Below are positions 53,201 through 60,793 of a stretch of DNA of 60,793 nt, in pieces. This stretch comes from Saprospiraceae bacterium (lineage in GTDB: Bacteria > Bacteroidota > Bacteroidia > Chitinophagales > Saprospiraceae). Where the stretch lies: NCBI GenBank assembly GCA_022844265.1, contig JALHMA010000003.1, forward strand, positions 1-60,793, in the 5' to 3' direction. A program made the position numbers and the translations under genes. Below the pieces are notes generated by a model. It worked only from the letters and a program-made list of their open reading frames with translations. It was not told the origin of the DNA and searched no databases. Each line of letters opens with the position of its first letter. Positions within the stretch are counted from its first letter, which is position 1.

Positions 53201-56200
53201 GCCCGACCCTGACCACGATGGCATACTCGGCACGGGCAACCCGACTGTGAATGCCAATGGCCAAGCCAATGCGCCGAACTTGACGCCGACTTCAACGCCA
53301 CCTAATACGGACGGCCAGGGTGAGCCTGATTTCCGTGACCTCGACTCCGACAACGACGGAATCCCCGACAAGGACGAGTGCCCTGTGGATGGGCCTTGCA
53401 CGGATGGGGATGCGGATGGTATCCCCGACTTTCGGGATTTCGACCGGGACAACGACGGCATTGATGACTCCTATGAGTGCGAAACCTCCATGCCTTGTAC
53501 CGACACGGACGGCGATGGCATTCCTGATGTGGACGACCTCGACACGGATGGTGACGGCCTTGCTGATGAAAATGAATGCCCTGCGGGCAACCCATGCCCT
53601 GATTCGGACAACGACGGCATACCTGATTGGAGGGATTACGACTGCAATCCAAGTACACCAGTAGCGACCATCAGCAACCTCAGTTCACCCGCAACGGTTT
53701 GTGAAGGGGAGCCTGTTAGCCTTACGGCCAACAACCCAACCCCATTGCAAGGTGGCGTGACCTATACCTGGACCGGCCCAAACGGATTTAACTTCCAAGG
53801 TTCCGCACCAGCTCAAGGCCCGTTCCCTGTGGCGCTTGGAAACTTGACCAACGCCATGAGTGGCAACTACGTGCTCACGGTTTTCACCGACAGGGGCTGT
53901 CCTTCGCAGCCCGCATCAGTCGCCGTTACCGTAACCACTATCCCAACAACGCCAGCCATTACCCTAAGCGACTTGCAGCCTTGCAACGACGAGGATGTGA
54001 GTCTTACTACTGCTGCGCAAAGCGGCCCGAACGTAGAATACCGCTGGTATTTTGGCAATACGCTAATTGCAACGACAACAGTCCCGACCTTCCAACTCGA
54101 CAACGTGACCCAGTCCAACAACGGCAATTATTCGGTTCAAGTGAGGAGGGGAAGTTGCGAGTCAGCAATATCGCCTTCTGTGGCGCTAAATGTGGTCAAC
54201 GTGCAAAACACCACTCCGACGCTGACCGTTTCGAGTAGCTTAATTTGCCAAGGCGGGATTTTGGGACTCGGTGCATCTGGTATTCAGAATGGCGCTACTT
54301 ACCAGTGGTTCCTGACGAATGGTACGACCGTTACACCGCTTGGAACGACGACCGTTCCGGCACTCACCATTTTCGATGTTGCACCAAGCAACACGGGCAA
54401 CTATTCTGTAGTGGCGCAGGTGGGCGGCTGTACTTCACCACCATCGAACGTACAATCGGTAACGGTCAGCCCATCTATCAACCAGTTACCTATTATTACG
54501 GCCAACGACAATACACCCTGTGCTGCTTCGCAGTTGCAGCTCAATGCAACGGCCTATCCGGGCACCAACGTGAGCTACGAATGGTACTTCGACAATGGCA
54601 GTACCACCATCAATTTAGGCAGTACGACGACGCCCACGTTCATCATCAACAACGTGAGCAGCGCCTACGATGGCAACTATTTCGTTTCGGCCAGCACCTC
54701 GGGCTGCGCCACGCAGACCTCTGGCCTGATCAACGTTGCCGTTAGCACCGCTGCGACACAAGTTCCTACCATCTCCGTGGCAAATGGGACAATTTGCCAA
54801 ACACAGACCATTATTCTCAACACGCCCTCTGCTGGCACCGGGGCACAGTACAGGTGGTTTTTCAATAGCAGTTCGATAGGAACGTCCAGTACGCCGACCT
54901 TCAGTGTGCCCAATGCAACGTTGGCCAACAGCGGCGGGTACAGCGTGGCCGTGATGATTGACGGCTGCACCTCCCCGCAGTCCAATCCGCAGCAAGTGAC
55001 GGTAACGAACGTGCTGGCGCAAACACCGAGCATCAGCGCCAGTGCGAACAACCTTTGCGAAGGGGAAACACTACAATTGACCAGCACGACCATCAGCGGT
55101 GCAACTTATGAGTGGTTCTACAGCCCAAGTGGGTCAAGCAACGCTGTATCACTCGGCACGACGCAGACACCCATTTTCAACATCAACAATACAACGACGC
55201 TGAACAGTGGCACTTATACCGTGCAGGCCTTCGTTTCGGGCTGTACCTCGCAACCTTCGAGTAGCCAGCAGGTGATAGTGCTCAATCAGGCGGGCACGGC
55301 CCCAAGCCTCAGCGTCTCTGGCAACGTGCTTTGCCAGGGCGAGTCGCTCACACTCAGTACCACCCAGTTGTCCGGCAACAACGTGCAGTACCAGTGGTAC
55401 TTCAATGGCAACCTTATAAGCACTACGTCGGTGCCGAGTCTGCAGTTGTCAAACCTGACCGCCGCCAACACTGGTAATTATTCCGTGGTAACGGGCAATG
55501 GAAACTGCCTATCGGCTGGCTCCAACACCCAGAACGTTACCGTGACCACGAACATTGGCCCGGCACCATCGCTGACGGTAGTGAACGATTTGCTCTGCCA
55601 AGGAGAGACGCTTGAATTGAACAGCAGCTTCTTCCCAAGCAACAACGCCAGCTACAACTGGTACTTCAACAACGGCACTACCAACGTATTGCTCGGCACC
55701 ACAAACAACCCAACGTTCTTTGTGAATAATTTCGATGCCAACGATGTGGGGATTTACACCGTGACAGCCTCGGTCGGCAACTGCTCCACGCAGCCGTCCA
55801 ACGCACAGGACATCAGCATAACGAATGCGCTCAGTGGCGCACCGACGCTCACGGCTTCTACTGCCCAAATCTGCGAGGGCGAAACGCTGACGCTGAACAG
55901 TTCGATTTACCCGGGCACCAACGTGCAGTACCAATGGTATTTCAACAACAGCGTCATCAATACATTGCTCGGCACCACCAACTTGCCAACGTTCTTTGTG
56001 CCAAACATTGCCAACGGCAACGAGGGCACCTATACCGTAGTGGTTGCCGCTGGCAACTGTACGACACAGCCATCGAACGCAGCGGCCGTAGAGGTGACCA
56101 ATACCCTGAACGGGACACCCCCGACGTTGACGACCACCTCTAACCAGCTTTGCATGGGCGAGACGCTGACGCTGAACAGCTCGGCTTGGCCAAATGCCGG

Positions 56201-57473
56201 TGCCTCTTACCAATGGTACTTCGACAACGGCAATGGCCAGGTATTGCTCGGCACCTCCGATGTGCCTACCTGGTTTGTGGGCGATGTGACGATGGACGAT
56301 GCGGGCACTTACTCAGTAGTAGTTGCCGCTGGCAATTGCACGACGCAGCCATCGAACACCGAATTGGTGCTTATTACCAATATTAGCGGCACGGCCATGC
56401 AATTGAACGCCAACGACAGCCAGCTTTGCGAAGGCCAGCAACTGACGTTGAACAGTTCCTCAGCACCGAATGCCGACATGCAGTATCAGTGGTACTTCGA
56501 TGCAGGCAACGGCCCTGTCTTGCTGGCCACGACGGTTGAACCGACCTATTTCATCGGCAACGCTTCAACGGCCAACGTGGGCATCTACTCGGTCATCGCC
56601 ACGAACGGCGACTGTGCCACGCCACCTTCCAACCTTGAAATGGTTACGCTGACAGCGTCCCCAACACTGCTGACCTCGTCGTCCACGGACATCAGCACGC
56701 CTGCTTGCCGAGGCGACCTCGTGCAACTTGAAGTGTCGGATGTTGATGGCGCAACCTACCAATGGAACGGGCCGCAGGGCTTTACCGCCAACGTTCCGAA
56801 CCCCATTCTGCCTTCGGCAACGCCGGGACAGGCTGGCGAGTACGTGGCTACGCTGACGATTGATGGTTGCACCTTCGAGGCACCCACAGTCCAAGTGCAC
56901 GTATTCACGGGCATTGCGGCAGCAGACGATGTGTATGACCTGAATTTCAACGAGACCCTGAGCAATGCCGATGTAGTCGTCAACGACGTGCCCGGCAACG
57001 TGGAGACTTGGGACCTGCGAATCATTGAAGCACCTGCCAACGGCAAGGCGGAATTGGTGAACGGCAAGTTGACCTACACGCCAAGGAAGAACTTCTTCGG
57101 CCCAGATATGATGGTCTATGAAATCTGCAACTCAGACTGCCCTGACGACTGCGACCGTGCGACCGTGCGCTTCAACGTGCTCGGCACCGACGAGAACCAG
57201 GATTGCTTCGCACCGAACATCATCACGCCCAATAGCGACGGCATAAACGACAATTTCGAGGTGCCGTGCCTGGAGACGTCTTACAAGGACAACAACGTGC
57301 GCATCTTCAACCGCTGGGGCGACCTGGTCTTTGACAAGGACGGCTATGCCAACGACTGGGATGGCCGCTACAAGGGGAACAACCTCCCCCCGGGCACTTA
57401 TTTCTACCTCATCCAATTGGAGAAGGGCAAGAGCGATAAGTGTTTGCAGGGGTATTTCACCATCACCAGATAA
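50256..57473 (+). CDS. Giant TSP3/Ig-repeat adhesin with gliding-motility-type C-terminal domain
   Basis: A 2405-aa surface protein. Order: signal peptide (to about 34), a unique N-terminal domain (about 35-535), a long run of thrombospondin type 3 calcium-binding repeats rich in D-x-D-G-D-G-x-x-D (about 538-1131), twelve Ig-like domains with paired cysteines and WYF cores (about 1145-2220), a short cadherin/Big-like domain (about 2225-2305) and a C-terminal CHU_C/type-B T9SS domain (about 2314-2405: APNIITPNSDGINDNFEV .. IFNRWGDLVF). It should be secreted by T9SS and held at the surface, probably with the SprF-like protein encoded next. It resembles SprB in its export logic, not in sequence. 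ATG at 50256 (MKHMFDYL) begins the signal. Confidence 0.88.
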   Translation: MKHMFDYLMNNRAKALQMLTLALLLLLGNGLWAEGSKDFANYGGYRLFLDNRNEQQLKVYANVGETINVGASHVGIANGFIKIFRPDGTLAATFDGTGGGNTAIIYDNVQEASGPIGGASGYTPGTVTVGSGQNGIWTVEIAFPVYQASNFANVLNSQPWNRAAHQPMTPTVITAWDITVSSGGAANAGGSMKTGRVYSNEYVSVISQNGSMTSPEFFVLTKGGFLYQVKFMETDPYRFPITSVSRGMVDSAGEPTYKSLKRDDVTRSADPLSWVLGEFYYYEPQAEDYLPANLINNKIFFNEPDPTMPSTALVTDIFRANTHTTWLFNLPPATQPVLENIGVSAFDNNDNPCIPGTFQAGNGATIDFTSSQSGIAFLSFDLNNDGDFADLVDLTISKDVNPGPNSIYWDGKDGLGIPLSANFSFTFGYKLELRDGETHILLSDIENNVGGVHIKLLSNVQASSFDKFFYDHTLVDGPVSGNNPNGQATPTNVPFVYQQNFGDNKILDYWTFVQYAGAAFGSFVIDVVPNCLIPPIPDLDGDGVTDNVDIDDDNDGVPDRKEFCNPQGGFNCLPGALDPSGDADADGIQNYRDSNDPAIPNNCSDANADGICDNLNPVYDTDGDRVPDHLDLDSDNDGITDLFEAGHNQPDLNGDGVIDGQPSAFGLNGLYSAIASNPNDPNAVETYARFDWDNDGVPDHDDLDSDNDGINDIAEAGYGNSDADNNGRFGSPANPAIVNGNGLANVIDPAVTGQPIPLPPDRDGDGIRNWHDLDSDNDLIHDVEEGGNPDGDNNAIIGTGTPVVDTNGKAIAGANGQSLSTTSAPSNKDGDSRPDYLDLDTDNDGINDVAEADGSDPDNNGMPGTGSPTVNGKGIPTSGNNIPTSLPADTDGDGVRDYRDLDSDNDGLNDVAEATRPDGDNDGIIGFGTPTVDADGRATIDPTGAILNTTSFPLNTDNDQLPDYRDLDTDGDGIWDVTEASKPDPDHDGILGTGNPTVNANGQANAPNLTPTSTPPNTDGQGEPDFRDLDSDNDGIPDKDECPVDGPCTDGDADGIPDFRDFDRDNDGIDDSYECETSMPCTDTDGDGIPDVDDLDTDGDGLADENECPAGNPCPDSDNDGIPDWRDYDCNPSTPVATISNLSSPATVCEGEPVSLTANNPTPLQGGVTYTWTGPNGFNFQGSAPAQGPFPVALGNLTNAMSGNYVLTVFTDRGCPSQPASVAVTVTTIPTTPAITLSDLQPCNDEDVSLTTAAQSGPNVEYRWYFGNTLIATTTVPTFQLDNVTQSNNGNYSVQVRRGSCESAISPSVALNVVNVQNTTPTLTVSSSLICQGGILGLGASGIQNGATYQWFLTNGTTVTPLGTTTVPALTIFDVAPSNTGNYSVVAQVGGCTSPPSNVQSVTVSPSINQLPIITANDNTPCAASQLQLNATAYPGTNVSYEWYFDNGSTTINLGSTTTPTFIINNVSSAYDGNYFVSASTSGCATQTSGLINVAVSTAATQVPTISVANGTICQTQTIILNTPSAGTGAQYRWFFNSSSIGTSSTPTFSVPNATLANSGGYSVAVMIDGCTSPQSNPQQVTVTNVLAQTPSISASANNLCEGETLQLTSTTISGATYEWFYSPSGSSNAVSLGTTQTPIFNINNTTTLNSGTYTVQAFVSGCTSQPSSSQQVIVLNQAGTAPSLSVSGNVLCQGESLTLSTTQLSGNNVQYQWYFNGNLISTTSVPSLQLSNLTAANTGNYSVVTGNGNCLSAGSNTQNVTVTTNIGPAPSLTVVNDLLCQGETLELNSSFFPSNNASYNWYFNNGTTNVLLGTTNNPTFFVNNFDANDVGIYTVTASVGNCSTQPSNAQDISITNALSGAPTLTASTAQICEGETLTLNSSIYPGTNVQYQWYFNNSVINTLLGTTNLPTFFVPNIANGNEGTYTVVVAAGNCTTQPSNAAAVEVTNTLNGTPPTLTTTSNQLCMGETLTLNSSAWPNAGASYQWYFDNGNGQVLLGTSDVPTWFVGDVTMDDAGTYSVVVAAGNCTTQPSNTELVLITNISGTAMQLNANDSQLCEGQQLTLNSSSAPNADMQYQWYFDAGNGPVLLATTVEPTYFIGNASTANVGIYSVIATNGDCATPPSNLEMVTLTASPTLLTSSSTDISTPACRGDLVQLEVSDVDGATYQWNGPQGFTANVPNPILPSATPGQAGEYVATLTIDGCTFEAPTVQVHVFTGIAAADDVYDLNFNETLSNADVVVNDVPGNVETWDLRIIEAPANGKAELVNGKLTYTPRKNFFGPDMMVYEICNSDCPDDCDRATVRFNVLGTDENQDCFAPNIITPNSDGINDNFEVPCLETSYKDNNVRIFNRWGDLVFDKDGYANDWDGRYKGNNLPPGTYFYLIQLEKGKSDKCLQGYFTITR

Positions 57474-57480
57474 ATGGCTT

Positions 57481-57530
57481 CATGGCTTCACTGTTTCATT
57501 GTTTCATAGCCATGAAACAGTGAAGCCATG
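57481..57530. terminator. 19-bp perfect stem hairpin between adhesin and SprF
   Basis: CATGGCTTCACTGTTTCAT (57481-57499) pairs with 57512-57530. It could limit read-through from the adhesin to the SprF-like gene or stabilise the transcript. Confidence 0.65.
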
Positions 57531-57551
57531 TAACAATATATCAATGTATCA

Positions 57552-58475
57552 ATGAAAAATAAAATGAGAAAGCTAATCCAATCCTTGGTTTTACTCTTAT
57601 TGGCAGGGGGGGCGCTGGCGCAAAGTGACGTGCAGTTCACGCATTTTACGTTCAACAAGCTGGCCTACAACCCCGGCTATACGGGTTCAAAAGGGGCATT
57701 TGACGCCCTTGCGCTCTACCGCAACCAATGGGCGGGCATTGAAGGTTCGCCACAAACGGTGCATGTGAATGCCCATACGCCGTTCGCCGCCAAGCGCAAC
57801 GGCATGGGCATTGGGATTACCGCCGACGAAATCGGGAAGGTGAAAACCAACGCCGCCGAGATGAGCTATGCCTACCGCATCAAATTGAGCGAAACGGCCA
57901 AGCTTAGCCTTGGCATTTCGGGCAGGCTGGAGCAATTGCGCATCCGCTGGTCGCTGGCCAACCCCACCGACCCTGACGACCCGGGCATCCCGCAGGGGGA
58001 CGAGACCTTGTTCAACTCCAATTTTGGGGCTGGTGCCTACTTCCTTGGAAAGAACTATTATTTCGGCCTTTCAATCCCCCGCTTGCTCAAGAGCGGCCTT
58101 TACATAGACCGCAGCAAACGAACCGACAACGCCCGCACCACCTACCTGATGGGGGGGTTCAGCACACAGCTCACGAGAAACATTGACATGATGCCCGCTA
58201 TCATGGTCAGCTATAACCCAGCAGCGCCGGTTGATGTGGATGCAAACATCAACCTGCTCTTCAAGAAAATCTTCTGGGTAGGCGGCAGTTATCGCCTTGG
58301 CGATTCCTTCGATGCTTTGTCGGGCATAGAGTTCAACAACGGCATGAGGCTTGGCGTGGCGGTGGACATCACGCAGTCGGAGTTGAGAAAGGTCACCAAC
58401 GGAAGCTGGGAAATCATGCTGGGCTACACCTTCAAGTGCAAGTCTTGCGAGGTGAGCCACTTGCGGTTCTTCTAA
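57552..58475 (+). CDS. PorP/SprF-family T9SS outer-membrane protein
   Basis: A 307-aa outer-membrane beta barrel with a signal peptide (ending GGALAQ) and the family opening DVQFTHFTFNKLAYNPGYTGSKGAFDALALYRNQWAGIEGSPQT. PorP/SprF proteins are needed to secrete or anchor cargo with type-B (CHU_C) domains and are usually encoded right after it, as here. ATG at 57552 or 57564 (MKNKM/MRKL) are both possible. Confidence 0.92.
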   Translation: MKNKMRKLIQSLVLLLLAGGALAQSDVQFTHFTFNKLAYNPGYTGSKGAFDALALYRNQWAGIEGSPQTVHVNAHTPFAAKRNGMGIGITADEIGKVKTNAAEMSYAYRIKLSETAKLSLGISGRLEQLRIRWSLANPTDPDDPGIPQGDETLFNSNFGAGAYFLGKNYYFGLSIPRLLKSGLYIDRSKRTDNARTTYLMGGFSTQLTRNIDMMPAIMVSYNPAAPVDVDANINLLFKKIFWVGGSYRLGDSFDALSGIEFNNGMRLGVAVDITQSELRKVTNGSWEIMLGYTFKCKSCEVSHLRFF

Positions 58476-58600
58476 ATGGCTTCACGGTTTCATGGCTTCA
58501 TGGTTTCATGGCTTCACAGTTTCATTTAACAATGAAACACTGAAACCATGAAGCAATAGAACCATGAAGCAATGCAACCATGAAGCAATGCAACAATGAA
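58476..58600. repeat. ATGGCTTC/GAAGCAAT repeat-rich imperfect hairpin
   Basis: Short repeats (GGTTTCATGGCTTCA on one side, ATGAAGCAATGCAACC on the other) can pair around GTTTCATT-taac-AATGAAAC. The motif family is shared with the hairpin at 57481-57530, so both spacers of the adhesin cluster are related. Confidence 0.55.
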
Positions 58601-58603
58601 TCA

Positions 58604-60553
58604 ATGAAATTAATATCTAAAATAATCCTTGCGCTGCTGCTGCCCGTTGGTTGGGCAGGAGCGCAGAGCGCCTATAACGTGAAATTGCAGGTTCCGCCAA
58701 ACGGCAACTATATGCTGGACAATGCCAAGGACCTCAATACGGAATACCTCGACTATTGCGCCATTCCTTATAGCAACGGAGTGATGTTCACCTCGGCAAG
58801 GGGCGGCAAACGGGTCTTTGTTTGTGACCAAGACCTGGTGACGGGGCGTTACTCTGACCTCTATTTTGCAAAAGAAGATGTCGAAGGCCGCTTCTTCATG
58901 CCGGAGATGGTGCGTGGTGAAATCAATGAAAAATACCATGACGGGGCACCCACTTTTACCCCTGATGGCAAGACCATGATTTTTTCCCGCAACAACGGCA
59001 GTGGACCAAACACTGTCGGGGTGATTGACCTCAAAACCTATACTGCCGAGTGGGCAGACGGACGCTGGGAGCATGCACAAGCCTTGCCCTTCAACAACGA
59101 CAACTTCTCGACCTGCCACCCCACCCTGAATGCGGATGGTACCATCCTGTACTTCGCTTCCAACAGGGCGGGCGGCTATGGCGGAATGGACATCTACGCT
59201 GTGACGAAGGAGGGCGAAAATTGGGGCACACCCATCAACCTTGGCCCGAACGTCAATACGGCTGGCGATGAGATTTTCCCTTTCGTATCGGTCAGCAATA
59301 CCCTCTACTACTCCTCCGACGGAAGGCAGGGCATGGGTGGCTTGGACGTCTACTCCGTGATCATGATTGGCATGGAAGCCAGCCAACCGCTGCGCCTCCC
59401 CGCCCCCGTCAACTCGGCAAACGACGATTTTGCCTTTACGACCGACAAGACGGAGTTTAAGGGGTTCCTGACCTCCAACCGGCCCGGTGGCAAGGGACAA
59501 GACGACATCTATCGCTGGAAGTTCCAAGGTGTGCGGCCCCAGTTGGCAAACGTCTGCGTGGTTGAAAAGGGCACCAACGTCCGCATCACAGATGCAGAAC
59601 TTCAAATAAGGCCTGCGGAAAGCCCTGCCTGGGGGAGCGTGGAAAACATGTACAATGCCCAACAAGACTACGTGGTGCTTTACACGGAGGGTTTTTCCGT
59701 GCAAGGCCCTATAGCCAAAAGCTGTGAAATAAAAGTGCCAGTTGTGCCGGGCGAGAACTACTATATCGAAGTGAGCAAGGAAGGCTACAAACCCGTGCGC
59801 CTACTCGTGACCTCTACCGAGATGCTGGCGGTGCCAGAATACCTTGTTCCCATCGAAAAGTTCAAGGCAGTTGCGTTCACGGGCGTAGTGCGCAATCGGG
59901 TGACGGACTCCCCACTCCAAGGCTCTACCGTAAGGATATTGAACAAATGCACCAACAAAGTGGAGGAGTACAGCACCAACGCCGATGGCAGCTTCAAATT
60001 CCCGATTGATTGCAATTGCGAGTATGAGGTATTGGTGCAAAAAACAGGTTTTACCAAGCAGGAAAAGGTTTGGAAAACGGGTGAAATCAACTGCAACGAT
60101 GGCGATATGACCTTTGCCATGTACCTTAATCCTGACGCACCTGCCAAAGTTGAAAGCCCTTTGCTGGAAGTTGGGACGGTCATCGAATTGGAGAAGGTTT
60201 ACTACGACTACAACAAGTTCTTCATCCGCAAGGATGCAGCCGTTGACCTCGACCACGTTGTTGCGCTGATGAAGCAATACCCGACCCTCGAAATCGAATT
60301 GGGTTCGCACACCGATGCCCGTGGCTCTGACCAGTACAACGAGTGGCTATCGCAGGAGCGGGCCAATGCCGCCGTGAAATACATCATTTCGAAAGGCATC
60401 GCCAAACGCCGCCTGACTGCAAAGGGCTATGGCGAGACGCAACTGACAAACCACTGCGAAAACGGCGTGGAATGCGACGACGCCACGCACGAGCAAAACC
60501 GACGCACAGAAATCAAGATAACGCGTTTGGAGGAAAAAGGTGTTAGGTACTAA
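58604..60553 (+). CDS. OmpA-family protein with PD40 propeller (PorE/SprE-like position)
   Basis: A 649-aa envelope protein: signal peptide (to about 24), a WD40/PD40-type beta propeller (about 50-320; DGKTMIFSRNN, LYFASNRAGGYGGMDIY, YYSSDGRQGMGGLDVYSV, FLTSNRPGGKGQDDIYRW), a carboxypeptidase-regulatory-like domain (about 425-510) and a C-terminal OmpA peptidoglycan-binding domain (about 535-645: ELGSHTDARGSDQYNEWLSQERA .. NRRTEIKI). Similar PD40-OmpA proteins include T9SS component PorE and accessory proteins of SprF clusters. It probably links the adhesin export complex to the cell wall. ATG at 58604 is chosen; the track start lies in repeat sequence. Confidence 0.88.
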   Translation: MKLISKIILALLLPVGWAGAQSAYNVKLQVPPNGNYMLDNAKDLNTEYLDYCAIPYSNGVMFTSARGGKRVFVCDQDLVTGRYSDLYFAKEDVEGRFFMPEMVRGEINEKYHDGAPTFTPDGKTMIFSRNNGSGPNTVGVIDLKTYTAEWADGRWEHAQALPFNNDNFSTCHPTLNADGTILYFASNRAGGYGGMDIYAVTKEGENWGTPINLGPNVNTAGDEIFPFVSVSNTLYYSSDGRQGMGGLDVYSVIMIGMEASQPLRLPAPVNSANDDFAFTTDKTEFKGFLTSNRPGGKGQDDIYRWKFQGVRPQLANVCVVEKGTNVRITDAELQIRPAESPAWGSVENMYNAQQDYVVLYTEGFSVQGPIAKSCEIKVPVVPGENYYIEVSKEGYKPVRLLVTSTEMLAVPEYLVPIEKFKAVAFTGVVRNRVTDSPLQGSTVRILNKCTNKVEEYSTNADGSFKFPIDCNCEYEVLVQKTGFTKQEKVWKTGEINCNDGDMTFAMYLNPDAPAKVESPLLEVGTVIELEKVYYDYNKFFIRKDAAVDLDHVVALMKQYPTLEIELGSHTDARGSDQYNEWLSQERANAAVKYIISKGIAKRRLTAKGYGETQLTNHCENGVECDDATHEQNRRTEIKITRLEEKGVRY

Positions 60554-60641
60554 GGCGGAATAGCTGCGAGTTTCGAGCTGCAAGTTAGGAGTGGTTCGCT
60601 GCTATAAACCCGACCCATAATCGAGTATTCAAACGTGTGGT

Positions 60642-60675
60642 GCCTGGCAACATGAGGTTGCTGGGCATTTTTTTT
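60642..60675 (+). terminator. Rho-independent terminator of the adhesin cluster
   Basis: GCCTGGCAAC-atgag-GTTGCTGGGC stem (60642-60666) followed by eight T, about 90 bases past the OmpA stop. Confidence 0.8.
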
Positions 60676-60793
60676 GGATGCTGGATGCTGGATGCTGGAT
60701 GCTGGATGCTGGATGCTGGATGCTGGATGCTGGATGCTGGATGCTGGATGCTGGATGCTGGATGCTGGATGCTGGATGCTGGATGCTGGATGC
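60676..60793. repeat. GGATGCT heptamer tandem repeat
   Basis: Sixteen perfect copies of GGATGCT plus six bases fill the last 118 bases and run off the window. The length beyond is unknown. It starts directly after the terminator T-run. Confidence 0.95.

Noticed and set aside
60676-60793. CRISPR or coding repeat
   Set aside because: A plain 7-bp tandem repeat without spacers; any frame would be a simple periodic peptide with no start.

Overview
The window reads as chromosome of a member of the Bacteroidota, most likely Saprospiria-like (inference). Evidence: two giant surface proteins end in type IX secretion (T9SS) sorting domains, a PorP/SprF homologue and an OmpA/PD40 protein follow, BT4734/DUF3987 mobile-element genes are present, and several genes are preceded by the Bacteroidota -7 promoter box TAnnTTTG (as TACCTTTG).

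Layout. (1) 1-3.8 kb: remnant of an integrative element with an ArdC-like antirestriction gene, two hypothetical genes and two copies of an odd module. The first module contains a 480-base tract with only 11 T on the + strand. (2) 3.85-4.5 kb: an OmpR-type response regulator missing its last strand and its kinase. (3) 4.6-10.1 kb: an AT-rich island with a Fic protein, beta-carbonic anhydrase, a lipoprotein, a SulP bicarbonate/sulfate-type transporter and a divergent TetR regulator, joined by a mirror-symmetric promoter/operator. It carries an IS66-like MITE and a duplicated SulP 3' end. (4) 10.2-15.5 kb: four tandem-domain universal stress proteins and two paralogous SDR oxidoreductases. (5) 15.4-16.3 kb: scrambled fragments of a CaCA exchanger and a CorC/HlyC gene. 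(6) 16.3-33.4 kb: a stress, ion and energy block: two CaCA exchangers, a DUF2490 pair, a type-I-secretion-like ABC/HlyD/TolC set with a degenerate ATPase, a zinc ribbon, a pyruvate-kinase-fold protein, an ATP-cone nuclease, an M50-CBS protease, a P-type ATPase and D-lactate dehydrogenase. (7) 33.4-34.6 kb: a frameshifted CusB-like pseudogene. (8) 34.7-39.75 kb: a second element remnant (DUF3987/VirE-N, BT4734-like, two excisionase-type HTH proteins) ending at a truncated tRNA-Pro. (9) 40-42.1 kb: an ECF sigma factor, two small membrane proteins and Hsp20, with two matching ECF-type promoters. (10) 42.2-43.1 kb: a RAYT transposase beside a REP-like 47-bp array. (11) 43.2-60.8 kb: a PQQ-sugar-dehydrogenase-like T9SS cargo, DNA glycosylase tag, a 2405-aa TSP3/Ig adhesin, SprF and an OmpA protein, then a heptamer tandem repeat running off the window.

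How the genes fit together (inference). The Usp/SDR/LdhA/P-ATPase/Hsp20 content looks like a low-energy or anoxia stress region. The SulP and carbonic anhydrase genes look like an inorganic-carbon or pH module under TetR control. The last three genes look like an SprB-SprF-PorE-like surface adhesin export unit. The most unusual sequence features are the A/T-asymmetric modules near 2.4-3.6 kb, the mirrored SulP/TetR promoter, the inverted 20-bp sites in front of both HTH genes, the duplicated ECF promoter, and a recurring class of long perfect intergenic hairpins that often include stop codons.
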